The notes under the pieces are model-generated. The model was not told the origin of the DNA. It searched no databases and saw only the letters and a program-made list of their open reading frames with translations. DNA of 64,000 nt from Gordonibacter massiliensis (ex Traore et al. 2017). Its GTDB lineage: Bacteria; Actinomycetota; Coriobacteriia; Coriobacteriales; Eggerthellaceae. Each line of letters opens with the position of its first letter. Within the stretch, counting starts at the first letter, position 1. Below are positions 27,328 through 36,010 of the stretch, piece by piece. Position numbers and translations under genes: made by a program. The stretch is taken from NCBI GenBank assembly GCA_900170005.1, contig LT827128.1, positions 310,001-374,000 of the forward strand, read 5' to 3'.

Positions 27328-27663
27328 CTACAAGGCGCAGAGCGTTTGCTTGCGATGGTCGGCCAGCAGGGCGCTCAGTTCGTCAAGCGGTCCGTAGGTC
27401 ATGCAATTCGCTTGGCAGTGGTGCACGCAGGCCGGCAATTCCCCCTTCGCCGTGCGGTCGGCGCACAGGTCGCATTGGTCGCCGAAGATGGGTGCGAAGT
27501 CGTACTGCCAGGTTTCTCCTTCAATGAGCCAGGGGCCCATCGTGCACACCTGGACGCCGCTCTGTCCGATGGGGAAGCCGTGCTCCATCTGACAGGCCAT
27601 CTCGCAGCTGTGGCATCCGGTGCACCAGTCGTAATCGACCAGGATCCCGTATTTCCCGTCCAT
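27328..27663 (-). CDS. Small 4Fe-4S electron-transfer protein C
   Basis: 111 residues with CTGCHSCEMAC (Cys14, 17, 20, 24) and CDLC-x11-CVHHCQANC. It starts 2 bp after the molybdoenzyme C stop, so the two are translationally coupled. It is the likely electron donor to enzyme C. Confidence 0.9.
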   Translation of the reverse strand: MDGKYGILVDYDWCTGCHSCEMACQMEHGFPIGQSGVQVCTMGPWLIEGETWQYDFAPIFGDQCDLCADRTAKGELPACVHHCQANCMTYGPLDELSALLADHRKQTLCAL

Positions 27664-27665
27664 GG

Positions 27666-29909
27666 CTATTCACCGTCCTCTACTCGGAAGAGTTTCACCA
27701 GCATGCACTTGTAGTTCGATCCGAATCCGCTTTTGCCGCATGTCCAGGGAACTAAGTTGTTGATGGCCAAATCGCGTACCCCGAACAGGTCCTCCGGATC
27801 GTCTTCGGGCAGCCACCAGGCGTGGTCGGTCGAGCAGAACCGCGGGTCCAAGAGCACCGGCGTCACCTGCACGCGCCGTTTCGCGCGTCCACGCTGGTTT
27901 TCCACCCACACCCAGTCGCCATCGCGCAGTCCCAGGTCGAGGGCCGTGTCAGGGTGCACTTCGATGATGGGGTCGGGCCGCAGGGCGCGCAAACGGGGGA
28001 TGTTGCGGTGCTCCGAATGGAACATGCCCCAGTTGCGGGCGCCCGTGGTCAGCACGAGCGGGTACTCCTCCAAAAGCTCAGGGGTCGAACCGGGGCCGGG
28101 CTCCGGTTCCTCGAAGTAGGGCAGGGGGTCGAGGCCGGCACCCGCGTACTGGGTCGACCATAGCTCTATGCGGCCGGTGGGGGTGTTGAAACCGGGTTGC
28201 CCGTCGGGGCGCAGCAGACCCTTCTCGTGCTTGCGGTACACGTATTGCGGATATGCGGGTGCGACTTCGCGCAGCTCGTCGAACGAGTACCCGGTTTCGC
28301 CGATGATGCTGGAGAACATCTCCTTGACGTCGGCCCACGGCCAGGCGTCGGGGTTGAGGCGCCGCCCCAGCTCGAGGTTGATCTCCATGTCGGATTTGCA
28401 TTCCCCGACTTGGCATACCTTGTTGATGGTCTCCCCGCGCTGCGGACCATCGCCGATGCGCAGACCGTCGCGCTCGGGGTAGGTGGCGGCGGGCAGCACG
28501 TAATCGGCCAGCGCCATGATGGTGGGGGTCATGAACAGATCGACGCCCACGATGAAATCCAGGTCCTTGGCTGCGTTGTAGAAGCGGTCCGGGTCGGCTC
28601 CCATGCAGGCCAAAGGGTTGGTGGTCTGCATCCACATGCCGTGCAGCGCGTAGGGGTCTCCCGTCTCCATCTGCTTGACCATCTCGTCGGGTTGCAGCGT
28701 TGCGAAACCGAATTTGAGCAGCGGGTACTTCTCGAGTCCGATGCGCTTTGCCGTTTGCTCGTCGCTCAACAGGTCGGCGCCGAAACCTCCGCCGTAGAAC
28801 AGGATCTCGGGCGGGATGATCATGCCTCCAGGACGGTCGATGTTTCCGGTGATCTGGGTGAGCGCGGCGATCGCCTGGATGGCGGGCAGCGCCTCGCGCG
28901 TCATGTCGACGGCGAGGCCCCACTGGATGCATGCGCGCTCTGCCGTTGCGAACCGACGTGCCGCCTGGACGATCTTCTCTTCGGGGATCCACGTGATGTT
29001 CGCCACCTTGTCGGGCGGGTAGTCCTGCACGCGCTCGGCTAGCTTGTCGAAACCGTAGGTCCATTTATCCACGAAATCGTGGTCGTACAGGTCCTCGTTC
29101 ACGATGACGTTGAGCATGCCCAGCGCCAACGCGGCGTCCGTGCCGGGGCGGATGGGCAGCTGCAGCGCCGCGCGGCGCCCGAGCCAGGTCATGCGCGGAT
29201 CAACGACCACGATCTCCATGCCTCGCTTCATCAGGTCGATGACCCAATGGCCGAAGAACCCGTCGGAGTTCGATACGATGGGGTTGTTACCCCATAGCAC
29301 CATGACCTCGGGTACCTCGTAGGCGGGGTTGTCGTAGCGGTCGGGGAACTCCTGCGAACAGTCGCACACCCAGAACGACCCCGTCGTGGAGTACATGCCC
29401 GACACGCGGGGCAGGTAGCATGCCAGCCCTGAGAGCGGGAACCCGTAGTTGGGGCTGCCGTACGACCAGGCAAGGCGCGATATCCACGTGGCGATGTCGC
29501 GCCCGGTGCCCTGCATGAACAGCACCGATTCGGCTCCATAGCGCTCGCGGATGTCTTTCAGCCGCGCTTCGATCTCGTCGTAGGCCTCGTCCCAGGAAAT
29601 GCGCCGCCACGCGTCCTTCCCGCGATCCGCGCGGTCGCGCTTCATAGGATGGAGCAACCTGCGATCGTTGTACACGACTTCGGGAAGGTCGAGGCAGCGG
29701 ATGCAGAGCCTGCCTTGGTTGAAGGGGTTCTCCCGGTCGCCCTCCACTTTCACGAGCGTTCCCTCCTCGTCGGTGTACAGCTTCACGCCGCACCCGAGGT
29801 GGCATCCCGGGCCGGACCAAGCGCTTCCGCGCGTCACCGTCAAGCCGTCCTCCTCGTAGCGCCATGGCTTGTCGTGGTCTACGAATACGTATGATCTCTT
29901 CTCGTCCAC
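27666..29909 (-). CDS. Molybdopterin oxidoreductase C (dehydroxylase-like)
   Basis: About 747 residues, the third bis-MGD enzyme of the island. Fe-S Cys lie in GPGCHLGC and GRLCIRC; the conserved Cys is in SGLACYLPRV. IVVVDPRMTW, GFNTPTGRIELWSTQYAGAG and STDHAWWLPEDDPED follow the family pattern. There is no Tat signal. GTG 29909 is preferred because GAGGGG (29918-29923) is 8 bases upstream; GTG 29915 in the same frame is too close to it. The gene is divergent from a membrane LuxR regulator, which probably controls it. Confidence 0.87.
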   Translation of the reverse strand: MDEKRSYVFVDHDKPWRYEEDGLTVTRGSAWSGPGCHLGCGVKLYTDEEGTLVKVEGDRENPFNQGRLCIRCLDLPEVVYNDRRLLHPMKRDRADRGKDAWRRISWDEAYDEIEARLKDIRERYGAESVLFMQGTGRDIATWISRLAWSYGSPNYGFPLSGLACYLPRVSGMYSTTGSFWVCDCSQEFPDRYDNPAYEVPEVMVLWGNNPIVSNSDGFFGHWVIDLMKRGMEIVVVDPRMTWLGRRAALQLPIRPGTDAALALGMLNVIVNEDLYDHDFVDKWTYGFDKLAERVQDYPPDKVANITWIPEEKIVQAARRFATAERACIQWGLAVDMTREALPAIQAIAALTQITGNIDRPGGMIIPPEILFYGGGFGADLLSDEQTAKRIGLEKYPLLKFGFATLQPDEMVKQMETGDPYALHGMWMQTTNPLACMGADPDRFYNAAKDLDFIVGVDLFMTPTIMALADYVLPAATYPERDGLRIGDGPQRGETINKVCQVGECKSDMEINLELGRRLNPDAWPWADVKEMFSSIIGETGYSFDELREVAPAYPQYVYRKHEKGLLRPDGQPGFNTPTGRIELWSTQYAGAGLDPLPYFEEPEPGPGSTPELLEEYPLVLTTGARNWGMFHSEHRNIPRLRALRPDPIIEVHPDTALDLGLRDGDWVWVENQRGRAKRRVQVTPVLLDPRFCSTDHAWWLPEDDPEDLFGVRDLAINNLVPWTCGKSGFGSNYKCMLVKLFRVEDGE

Positions 29910-30229
29910 GTTCACATCCCCTCGTTTCGTCCTCTTTGGCGCGCCGCCCGCGCCGGTACGATGCTTCCCTCCGATCGGATGTGCTTTCCCCTTTCTCCCG
30001 CTCCGAACAGGAGACGAAGCTCGTCGAGTGTAGGCGGCGTCGCCAACAGGCGTCTACTTACTTTGCGGGTGAACCGGGTTTTCAAGCGTTTTTGTTTATG
30101 GGTGAACGAGGATAAGGAAGAATTCATATCGACAACTTCGGCAATTCATACGATTTGTCTGATGGATGCCAGCTGGCCTTTTTCTGGTTTTGGATATAAT
30201 CGAATCTCCGTTGATGCCAAGGGGGCTTC
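29910..30229. other. Divergent intergenic region, molybdoenzyme C / LuxR
   Basis: This 320-bp region should hold promoters for both directions. TATAAT at 30195-30200 fits a -10 for the LuxR gene, although no good -35 is seen. No gene or clear operator is recognised. Confidence 0.5.
30195..30200 (+). promoter_or_regulatory. Probable -10 element of the LuxR gene
   Basis: A consensus TATAAT lies 30 nt before ATG 30230 without a recognisable -35, which would suit an activator-dependent promoter. Confidence 0.4.
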
Positions 30230-31660
30230 ATGAAGGGGAAGGCAGAATCAGGCGCCGAAGAGACCTTATACGGCCAGTTTATGCCTTTTGTCGTAGTGGG
30301 TTTCGCGCTGTGCTGGGCGGTAACCTACATATTCGCGTATAGCTTCATCTTCACACCGCTCGACGAGCTCACTGTCGCCCAGCGCGATGTCGGACGCATG
30401 TGCTATCTCTGGGGCGTCGTTTTGTTCGAGGTGCTCATATACGCTTTGTACGACAAGGTGCGCTCGTTTCGGTTCCGAGTGCCTTTGGCGGTAGCGGCGT
30501 ACGTCGTTTTGGTTGCGTTGGTGGTGGTGTGCGCCACGGGTGCCGGGTTGGACGGATGGGTGCGCTCGGTGTTGATGCTCGCTGCCGGCTTGTGGCAGGG
30601 CGTGTTTCACATTCTCTGGTCAGAGGCGTGCGTCTACCTAGACATGGACAGCGCCAAGCGATGCATGCAAATGTCGGTCGTCGTCGGAGCGGCGGTGTTT
30701 GTGGTCACGACGTTGGTGGCCGGCTCGGCGGGTTTGTACATGGCTTTGCTGCTCGCCTTCCTCTCGTTGGTTTGTTACGTGTTCACCCACCAGTTCTGGC
30801 CTGCGCGCACGTTGGGGGACCAGCCCTTGTCGCGTAAGCTTTCCAAGTCGCTACATAAAAGCAGCATCGTTCTGGTCATCTACGGCGCGGTGTTCGGTGT
30901 GGGAATCTACGCCTGCATGGCACCCGATCTGCCGGTGTATCTAAGCTATCCGCTGACGGGGCTTGCCTTGGGGCTGGGAGTAGGGGTGCTGCTGTTGGTG
31001 AATGTGCTCACGGAGCGGTCTTTCTCCTTTAACGAGCTCGTTATGGCGCTCTTGCCGGTCATCGCCGTCGTGCTGACGCTGCTCACGTTCGTTACGGGGA
31101 TGGGACGATGGGCGCTGTACCTGATGTTGCTGATGTTCCTCACCGTATTCGACGTGTCGAGTTTCTGCTTTCTGTTCGAGCTTACAAGCAGGTTGCGATT
31201 GACGCCCATCAAGAGTATCGCGCGCGGCAGGATACGCATTCAGCTGGGCATGGCGCTGGCGGGTACGGCGAACCTGGCGCTGGCCGACTTCCTTGAATTG
31301 TCCCAAGACAACCTGTTCTTGGTTCCGCTGGTGTTGGTGGTGTTCTTGTTCATCATGGTGGCGGCGAGCGGAGAAATCAAGGCGCTGCCCGACGGGTTGG
31401 GGCTGGCGGCCGCAGCGTCTTCCGAGGAGGGCCATGTCGATGACGATCTGGCAAAATGCACGGTTTTGGCCGAGGACTACGATTTGTCGCGAAGGGAGTT
31501 CGACGTTCTGATCCTGCTTATGCGCGGCTACGACACGAATTCCATCGCAGAAAAGCTGTTCGTGTCGCCCCATACGGTGAAATCCCATACCTATCACATC
31601 TACAAGAAAATGGGCGTGAACTCGAAGCAGGAACTGCTGAGGAAGCGCGACGAGATGTGA
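30230..31660 (+). CDS. Membrane-bound LuxR regulator
   Basis: 476 residues: ten to twelve hydrophobic helices (to about 385) and a C-terminal LuxR domain (LSRREFDVLILLMRGYDTNSIAEKL, then SPHTVKSHTYHIYKKMGVNSKQEL). AAGGGGG precedes the ATG. It is divergent from molybdoenzyme C, a common layout for a substrate-sensing activator. The codon usage and base content look somewhat less GC-rich than its neighbours. Confidence 0.85.
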   Translation: MKGKAESGAEETLYGQFMPFVVVGFALCWAVTYIFAYSFIFTPLDELTVAQRDVGRMCYLWGVVLFEVLIYALYDKVRSFRFRVPLAVAAYVVLVALVVVCATGAGLDGWVRSVLMLAAGLWQGVFHILWSEACVYLDMDSAKRCMQMSVVVGAAVFVVTTLVAGSAGLYMALLLAFLSLVCYVFTHQFWPARTLGDQPLSRKLSKSLHKSSIVLVIYGAVFGVGIYACMAPDLPVYLSYPLTGLALGLGVGVLLLVNVLTERSFSFNELVMALLPVIAVVLTLLTFVTGMGRWALYLMLLMFLTVFDVSSFCFLFELTSRLRLTPIKSIARGRIRIQLGMALAGTANLALADFLELSQDNLFLVPLVLVVFLFIMVAASGEIKALPDGLGLAAAASSEEGHVDDDLAKCTVLAEDYDLSRREFDVLILLMRGYDTNSIAEKLFVSPHTVKSHTYHIYKKMGVNSKQELLRKRDEM

Positions 31661-31670
31661 GGAGGCCCCG

Positions 31671-31901
31671 ATGTGCTATCCGTGCCGTCATTGCGGCCAA
31701 TGCGAGCTGAAGCGGCCGCGCGCCTACGGCGTGTGCCCGTTGTGCGGGTTCGACAACGGATCCGATGCCGTTTCGTGCGTGCGATGCGGGTTCGACTTCC
31801 CGCCGAAAGCGGGGGTCTCGACCGGCGAAGCTCGTTGGTCCGCAGATGGAAGCGAGGCCCGATCGGCCGGAACCGTTGGTGTTCGTCCATCTTTCTCTTG
31901 A
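31671..31901 (+). CDS. Cys-rich two-module protein, C
   Basis: 76 residues with MCYPCRHCGQC (Cys2, 5, 8, 11) and CPLC...CVRC (Cys22, 25, 36, 39). The ribbon spacing matches the proteins at 22828 and 22886; the first module is CxxCxxCxxC rather than CxxxCxxCxxC. GAGGAGG precedes ATG 31671, 10 bp after the LuxR stop, so it is co-transcribed with the regulator. The tail is low-complexity. Function unknown. Confidence 0.68.
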   Translation: MCYPCRHCGQCELKRPRAYGVCPLCGFDNGSDAVSCVRCGFDFPPKAGVSTGEARWSADGSEARSAGTVGVRPSFS

Positions 31902-31926
31902 AATATGATCGGCGTGCTTCTCAGTT

Positions 31927-31935
31927 TGCTACAAT
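31927..31935 (+). promoter_or_regulatory. Extended -10 promoter of adk
   Basis: TGCTACAAT is a TGn-extended -10, 37 nt before the adk ATG. It lets adk be expressed apart from the ribosomal operon it usually belongs to. No -35 at the right distance is seen. Confidence 0.5.
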
Positions 31936-31972
31936 ACGGAGCATCGATGGTATGTCGAAAGGAAATCACATC

Positions 31973-32599
31973 ATGAATATCGTGTTGTTGGGGGCGCCGG
32001 GTGCTGGGAAGGGCACGCAGGCGGCCAAGCTGGTCGAGGAGTTCGCCACGCCGCACATCTCGACGGGCGACATGCTGCGCGCGGCCGTCAAGGCCGGCAC
32101 GCCGCTGGGCAAGAAGGCCAAGTCCTACATGGACGCCGGCGAGCTCGTGCCCGACGACGTCATCATCGGCCTCGTGACCGAGCGCCTGCAGGATCCGGAC
32201 ACCGAGAAGGGCTTCATCCTCGACGGGTTCCCGCGCACGTCCGCCCAGGCCGTCGCGCTCGACGCCGAGCTCTCGAAGCTGGAGCGCCCGCTGGACGCGG
32301 CGCTGCTCGTGGACGTGGACCCCGAGGTCATCGTCAAGCGCCTCACGTCGCGCCGCATGTGCCGCGACTGCAACTACATCGGCACCGCAGCCGACGAGAC
32401 CTGCCCGAAGTGCGGCGGCGAGATGTACCAGCGCGACGACGACAACGAGGCCACGGTGCGCAACCGCCTCGACGTGTACGAGAAGTCCACGGCGCCGCTC
32501 ATCGACTACTACCGTGGCTGCGACCTGCTGGTCTCCATCGACGGCGACCGCGATCCCGACGTCGTGTACGCCGACGTAAAATCTGCGCTGGGCCTGTAA
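31973..32599 (+). CDS. adk: Adenylate kinase
   Basis: 208 residues, cytoplasmic, AMP + ATP to 2 ADP. The P-loop is GAPGAGKGTQ (residues 7-16), with FILDGFPRT and the long LID domain that carries a CRDC...CPKC zinc site, as in Gram-positive-type enzymes. GAAAGGA precedes ATG 31973. It normally follows secY, but here a roughly 15-kb accessory island lies between them. Confidence 0.98.
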   Translation: MNIVLLGAPGAGKGTQAAKLVEEFATPHISTGDMLRAAVKAGTPLGKKAKSYMDAGELVPDDVIIGLVTERLQDPDTEKGFILDGFPRTSAQAVALDAELSKLERPLDAALLVDVDPEVIVKRLTSRRMCRDCNYIGTAADETCPKCGGEMYQRDDDNEATVRNRLDVYEKSTAPLIDYYRGCDLLVSIDGDRDPDVVYADVKSALGL

Positions 32600-32629
32600 C
32601 CCTTCGCCGGTTAAGAGAAATGTCAGCGA

Positions 32630-32732
32630 GAAGCCCCGAGGTGCCCGAGATCGCCCCGCCGCGCGGCCGAGCGTACCGCAAGGTACGTGAGGGAAAGCGC
32701 ACAAGGGGCGAGATCGGGTGCATCGGGGCTTC
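32630..32732 (+). ncRNA. Long predicted hairpin RNA after adk
   Basis: Successive paired arms enclose one another: 32630-32639 with 32723-32732 (10 bp), 32644-32648 with 32714-32718 (5 bp), 32651-32657 with 32705-32711 (7 bp), and 32672-32677 with 32682-32687 capped by a GCAA tetraloop. Base pairing this extensive between adk and the next gene suggests a structured leader or a small RNA. No known riboswitch class is recognised. Confidence 0.5.
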
Positions 32733-32745
32733 GCAGCGTCGGGCC

Positions 32746-32772
32746 GTTCCGCCGTTCGCAGAACGGCGGAAC
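32746..32772 (+). promoter_or_regulatory. Perfect hairpin at the start of the membrane-protein gene
   Basis: GTTCCGCCGTTC and GAACGGCGGAAC pair over 12 bp with a 3-nt loop and end 5 nt before ATG 32778, where a ribosome site would be. It could block translation initiation unless opened. Confidence 0.5.
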
Positions 32773-32777
32773 CCCTG

Positions 32778-34967
32778 ATGCCCACGGTTCGCCAGAACAT
32801 ATCCTACGCCTACACGAGCTTCATGCGCGCGCATCGGCCGGCGGTGCGCCATCTGGCGAAGAGCATCCTCGCCATCCTCGCGCTGGCCTTTTTGCTGGAA
32901 ACGTTCCTGTTCAACATCAACTACTTCACGTCGGCGGGCTACCATCCCATCAGCTTGAACGGCAAGCTCAACCTGCAGGAGACGGTGGACGAGCAGTACA
33001 AGCTCACAGCGGTGAACCACACGCTGGAGTTCTCCAACCTCAACACCGAGGTGCACAACATCTGGCTCAACTTCGATTACCGGCAGCCCGCGCAGGAGCT
33101 GACGGTGAAGATCCAGTTCACCGACGACGCGCACCACACGTACTTCGACTCCACCGAGTACACGGTGGGCGTGCCCGACGTGTCGCTGTCCACGCTGTGC
33201 GACCAGAGCGAGTACATCAACCTGAACACGTCGGGCCTCGTGGACAACCTGAAAATCGAGATCACGGGCGATGACGTGAGCTACCCCATCAAGCTCACCG
33301 ACGTCGTGCTCAACGCGCGCCATCCGTTCGACTTCAACGGCGGGCGCTTCTTGGCCACGGCGGGCATCCTGCTGCTGGCGTTCGCGTTCCGTCCGCGTTC
33401 GGCCATCTACCGCATCCATATCGTGGACGAGCCGCGCAAGTCGAAGGCGGCCATCATCGCCGCCGTGGTCATCGAGGTCAGCCTCATGTCCTCGTTTTTG
33501 TTCATGGGCTCGAACCTGGTGGGCGTCGCCACGCAGAGCTACAACAGCGGTTCGTGGGACGGCCGCAGCATCGTGAACACGTTCGAGGTGGGCGGCGACA
33601 ACGCCCAGCAGTACGCGGAGCTCGCCAAGGCCATGGCCCACGGCCAGCTTTACCTTGAGGAAGAGCCGCCGCAATGGCTGCAGGACATGTCCGACCCGTA
33701 CGACAAGGGCGCGCGCGACGAGGCCCAGAAGGAGACGGGGGAGCCGTATCTCTTCGACGTGGCCTACCACGACGGGCATTACTACGTCTATTTCGGCGTG
33801 GTGCCGGTCGTGCTGTTCTACCTGCCGTTCTATCTGATCACCGGAGCCAACTTCCCCACGGCTATCGGGGTTCTGCTGGCCTGCATCGCCTTCGTGCTGG
33901 GCTGCTCGGCGCTGCTCGACCGCTTCGCGCGCTACCATTTCAAGCGGGTGAGCCTGGGGCTGTACCTGCTTCTGCAGATACCGCTGGTCACCTGTTGCGG
34001 CATCCTGTACCTGTTGAAGTTCCCCACGTTCTACTCGCTGCCCATCATGCTGGGGCTGGCGTTCTCGGTGTGGGGCCTGTACTTCTGGATGCGCGGCCGC
34101 GCCTCGGCGGCGCGTGCTACCGGCCCGGAGAAGTGGTACTTGGCCGGATCGCTCTGCATGGCGCTCGTGGTGGGCTGCCGCCCGCAGCTCGTCGTGCTGT
34201 CGCTTCTGGCCTTCCCGCTGTTCTGGCGCACGTACATCACGGAGAAGCGGCTGCTCACGGCGCGCGGCGCGCGGGAGTTCGCCTGCCTCGTGGCTCCGTA
34301 CGTGGTGGTGGCCGCCGGCCTTATGGGGTACAACTACGCGCGCTTCGGCTCGCTCACCGACTTCGGGGCGAACTACAACCTCACCGTGAACGACATGACG
34401 AAGCGCGGCTGGAAGCTGGGGCGCCTTGCGCCCGCCCTGTTCGCGTACTTTCTGCAACCGCCCTGTGCGACGGGCGTGTTCCCCTACATCCAACCGGCGC
34501 CGTTCGACACCACCTACATGGGGCAGACCATCAAGGAGGTCACGTTCGGCGGCATCCTGGCGTGCCTGCCCGTGCTGTGGGTGCTGCCGTTCGCGAAGCG
34601 CATCCTCACGCTGCGCATGCGCCAGCGCTCTACGCGCACCATCATGGGCGTGATCGTGGTGCTGCTCGCGTCGGGCGTGATCGTGGCTTTGCTCGACGCC
34701 GAGATGGCCGGCATCCTGCAGCGCTACTTCGCCGACTTCAGCTTCATGTTCCTGGCGGCCGTGGTGCTGCTGGTGTTCATCGTGAACGAGAACCTTGCGC
34801 CGGGCTCGACCGCGCAGAACCTGTTCATGAAGGTGCTGCTTGCGCTGGTTGCCGTTTCGGTGCTCTACAGCGCGCTTCTGTGCTTCGTTCCCGAGACGGG
34901 CTGGTATTCCGACGTGTACCCGTGGGCGTACCAGAACGTCATCGAAACGGCCCAGTTCTGGACATAG
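32778..34967 (+). CDS. Polytopic membrane protein, GT-C glycosyltransferase-like
   Basis: 729 residues. There is one N-terminal helix (about 27-45), then a non-membrane segment of about 150 residues, then ten or more membrane helices. The layout, with an extracytoplasmic segment (QQYAELAKAMAHGQLYLEEEPP) after an early helix, resembles GT-C family enzymes that use lipid-linked sugars, but no catalytic residue can be named with certainty. ATG 32778 has no clear ribosome site. GTG 32718, 9 bases after AAGGGG, would add 20 residues and place the hairpin at 32746-32772 inside the coding region. A role in cell-envelope glycan assembly is inferred. Confidence 0.6.
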   Translation: MPTVRQNISYAYTSFMRAHRPAVRHLAKSILAILALAFLLETFLFNINYFTSAGYHPISLNGKLNLQETVDEQYKLTAVNHTLEFSNLNTEVHNIWLNFDYRQPAQELTVKIQFTDDAHHTYFDSTEYTVGVPDVSLSTLCDQSEYINLNTSGLVDNLKIEITGDDVSYPIKLTDVVLNARHPFDFNGGRFLATAGILLLAFAFRPRSAIYRIHIVDEPRKSKAAIIAAVVIEVSLMSSFLFMGSNLVGVATQSYNSGSWDGRSIVNTFEVGGDNAQQYAELAKAMAHGQLYLEEEPPQWLQDMSDPYDKGARDEAQKETGEPYLFDVAYHDGHYYVYFGVVPVVLFYLPFYLITGANFPTAIGVLLACIAFVLGCSALLDRFARYHFKRVSLGLYLLLQIPLVTCCGILYLLKFPTFYSLPIMLGLAFSVWGLYFWMRGRASAARATGPEKWYLAGSLCMALVVGCRPQLVVLSLLAFPLFWRTYITEKRLLTARGAREFACLVAPYVVVAAGLMGYNYARFGSLTDFGANYNLTVNDMTKRGWKLGRLAPALFAYFLQPPCATGVFPYIQPAPFDTTYMGQTIKEVTFGGILACLPVLWVLPFAKRILTLRMRQRSTRTIMGVIVVLLASGVIVALLDAEMAGILQRYFADFSFMFLAAVVLLVFIVNENLAPGSTAQNLFMKVLLALVAVSVLYSALLCFVPETGWYSDVYPWAYQNVIETAQFWT

Positions 34968-35071
34968 GCTTCACTCCCGCCCGGCGCCCTTCGAGCGCCT
35001 GCGGGCCGCGCCGCCGCGCCTCCGAGGACGCGGCGGCTTGTACGGTAAGAACGCAAGAGAAGAGAGGTCCC

Positions 35072-35800
35072 ATGGAATTCATCATCGCCGAGAGCACGGA
35101 GGACATGAGCCGCCAGGCGGCCGACCGCATCGCCTCGTTCGTCGAGGCCGATCCCGCCTGCGTGCTGGGCTTGGCCACCGGCACGACGCCCATCGGCCTG
35201 TACGCCTGCCTCGTGGAGGATTGCGCGAAAGGCAAGATCAGCTTCGCCGACGTCACCACGTTCAACCTCGACGAGTACCGCGGTCTGGCCCCCGAGCACG
35301 ACCAGAGCTACCGCTACTTCATGAAGCAGCACCTGTTCGACCACGTGGACATCGACCAGGCCCGCACGCACGTGCCCGAGGGGTCGAACCCCGACGCCGA
35401 CGCGGTGTGCGCCGCTTACGAGCAGGCCATCGAGGATGCGGGCGGCATCGACCTGCAGCTGCTGGGCCTGGGGCCGAACGGCCATATCGGCTTCAACGAG
35501 CCCGAGGACACGTTCCCGGCGGCCACGCACTGCGTCGACCTCACCGAGAGCACCATCCAGGCCAACAGCCGTCTGTTCGACTCCGTCGACGATGTGCCGC
35601 GCCAGGCGTACACCATGGGCATCGGCACCATCATGGCGGCGCGCAGCGTGCTCGTGGTGGTGGAGGGCGCCCACAAGGCCGAGATCGTGAAACGCGCCTT
35701 CTTCGGCCCCGTGACGCCGCAGGTGCCGGCTTCCATCCTGCAGTTCCATCCCAACGCCACCGTCATCGTGGACCCGGCGGCCGGCGAGCTCTGCAAGTAA
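35072..35800 (+). CDS. nagB: Glucosamine-6-phosphate deaminase
   Basis: 242 residues. It converts glucosamine-6-phosphate to fructose-6-phosphate and ammonia. Diagnostic segments are GLATGTTPIGLYACLV, TTFNLDEYRGL with the catalytic Asp, and GLGPNGHIGFNEP with the active-site His. AGAGAGG precedes ATG 35072. With nagA 210 bp downstream it forms the lower amino-sugar pathway, and it also fits the sialic-acid-type locus on the opposite strand. Confidence 0.96.
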   Translation: MEFIIAESTEDMSRQAADRIASFVEADPACVLGLATGTTPIGLYACLVEDCAKGKISFADVTTFNLDEYRGLAPEHDQSYRYFMKQHLFDHVDIDQARTHVPEGSNPDADAVCAAYEQAIEDAGGIDLQLLGLGPNGHIGFNEPEDTFPAATHCVDLTESTIQANSRLFDSVDDVPRQAYTMGIGTIMAARSVLVVVEGAHKAEIVKRAFFGPVTPQVPASILQFHPNATVIVDPAAGELCK

Positions 35801-36010
35801 GGATCCGAACCTGCGAGCGAGCCGGGCGGTCGCTCGGGTTTCCTCGCACACTTCGCGAAAGTTCGTCGATCCGAACGATCGCCCTGCCTTCAAGGCGGGC
35901 TGCAAGCGGGAGGAAACGATAGCACGAAGGGTCTCTGCTTGCTTGGTGGAGGCCCTTCTTCTTCTTCGAGCGACATGGCAGAATGGGTGAAAAACAGAAA
36001 GGAAGGGACT

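Noticed and set aside
31898-31935. TTGAAA as the -35 of the adk promoter
   Set aside because: It is 26 bp from TACAAT, too far for sigma70; the TGn extension of the -10 explains the promoter better.
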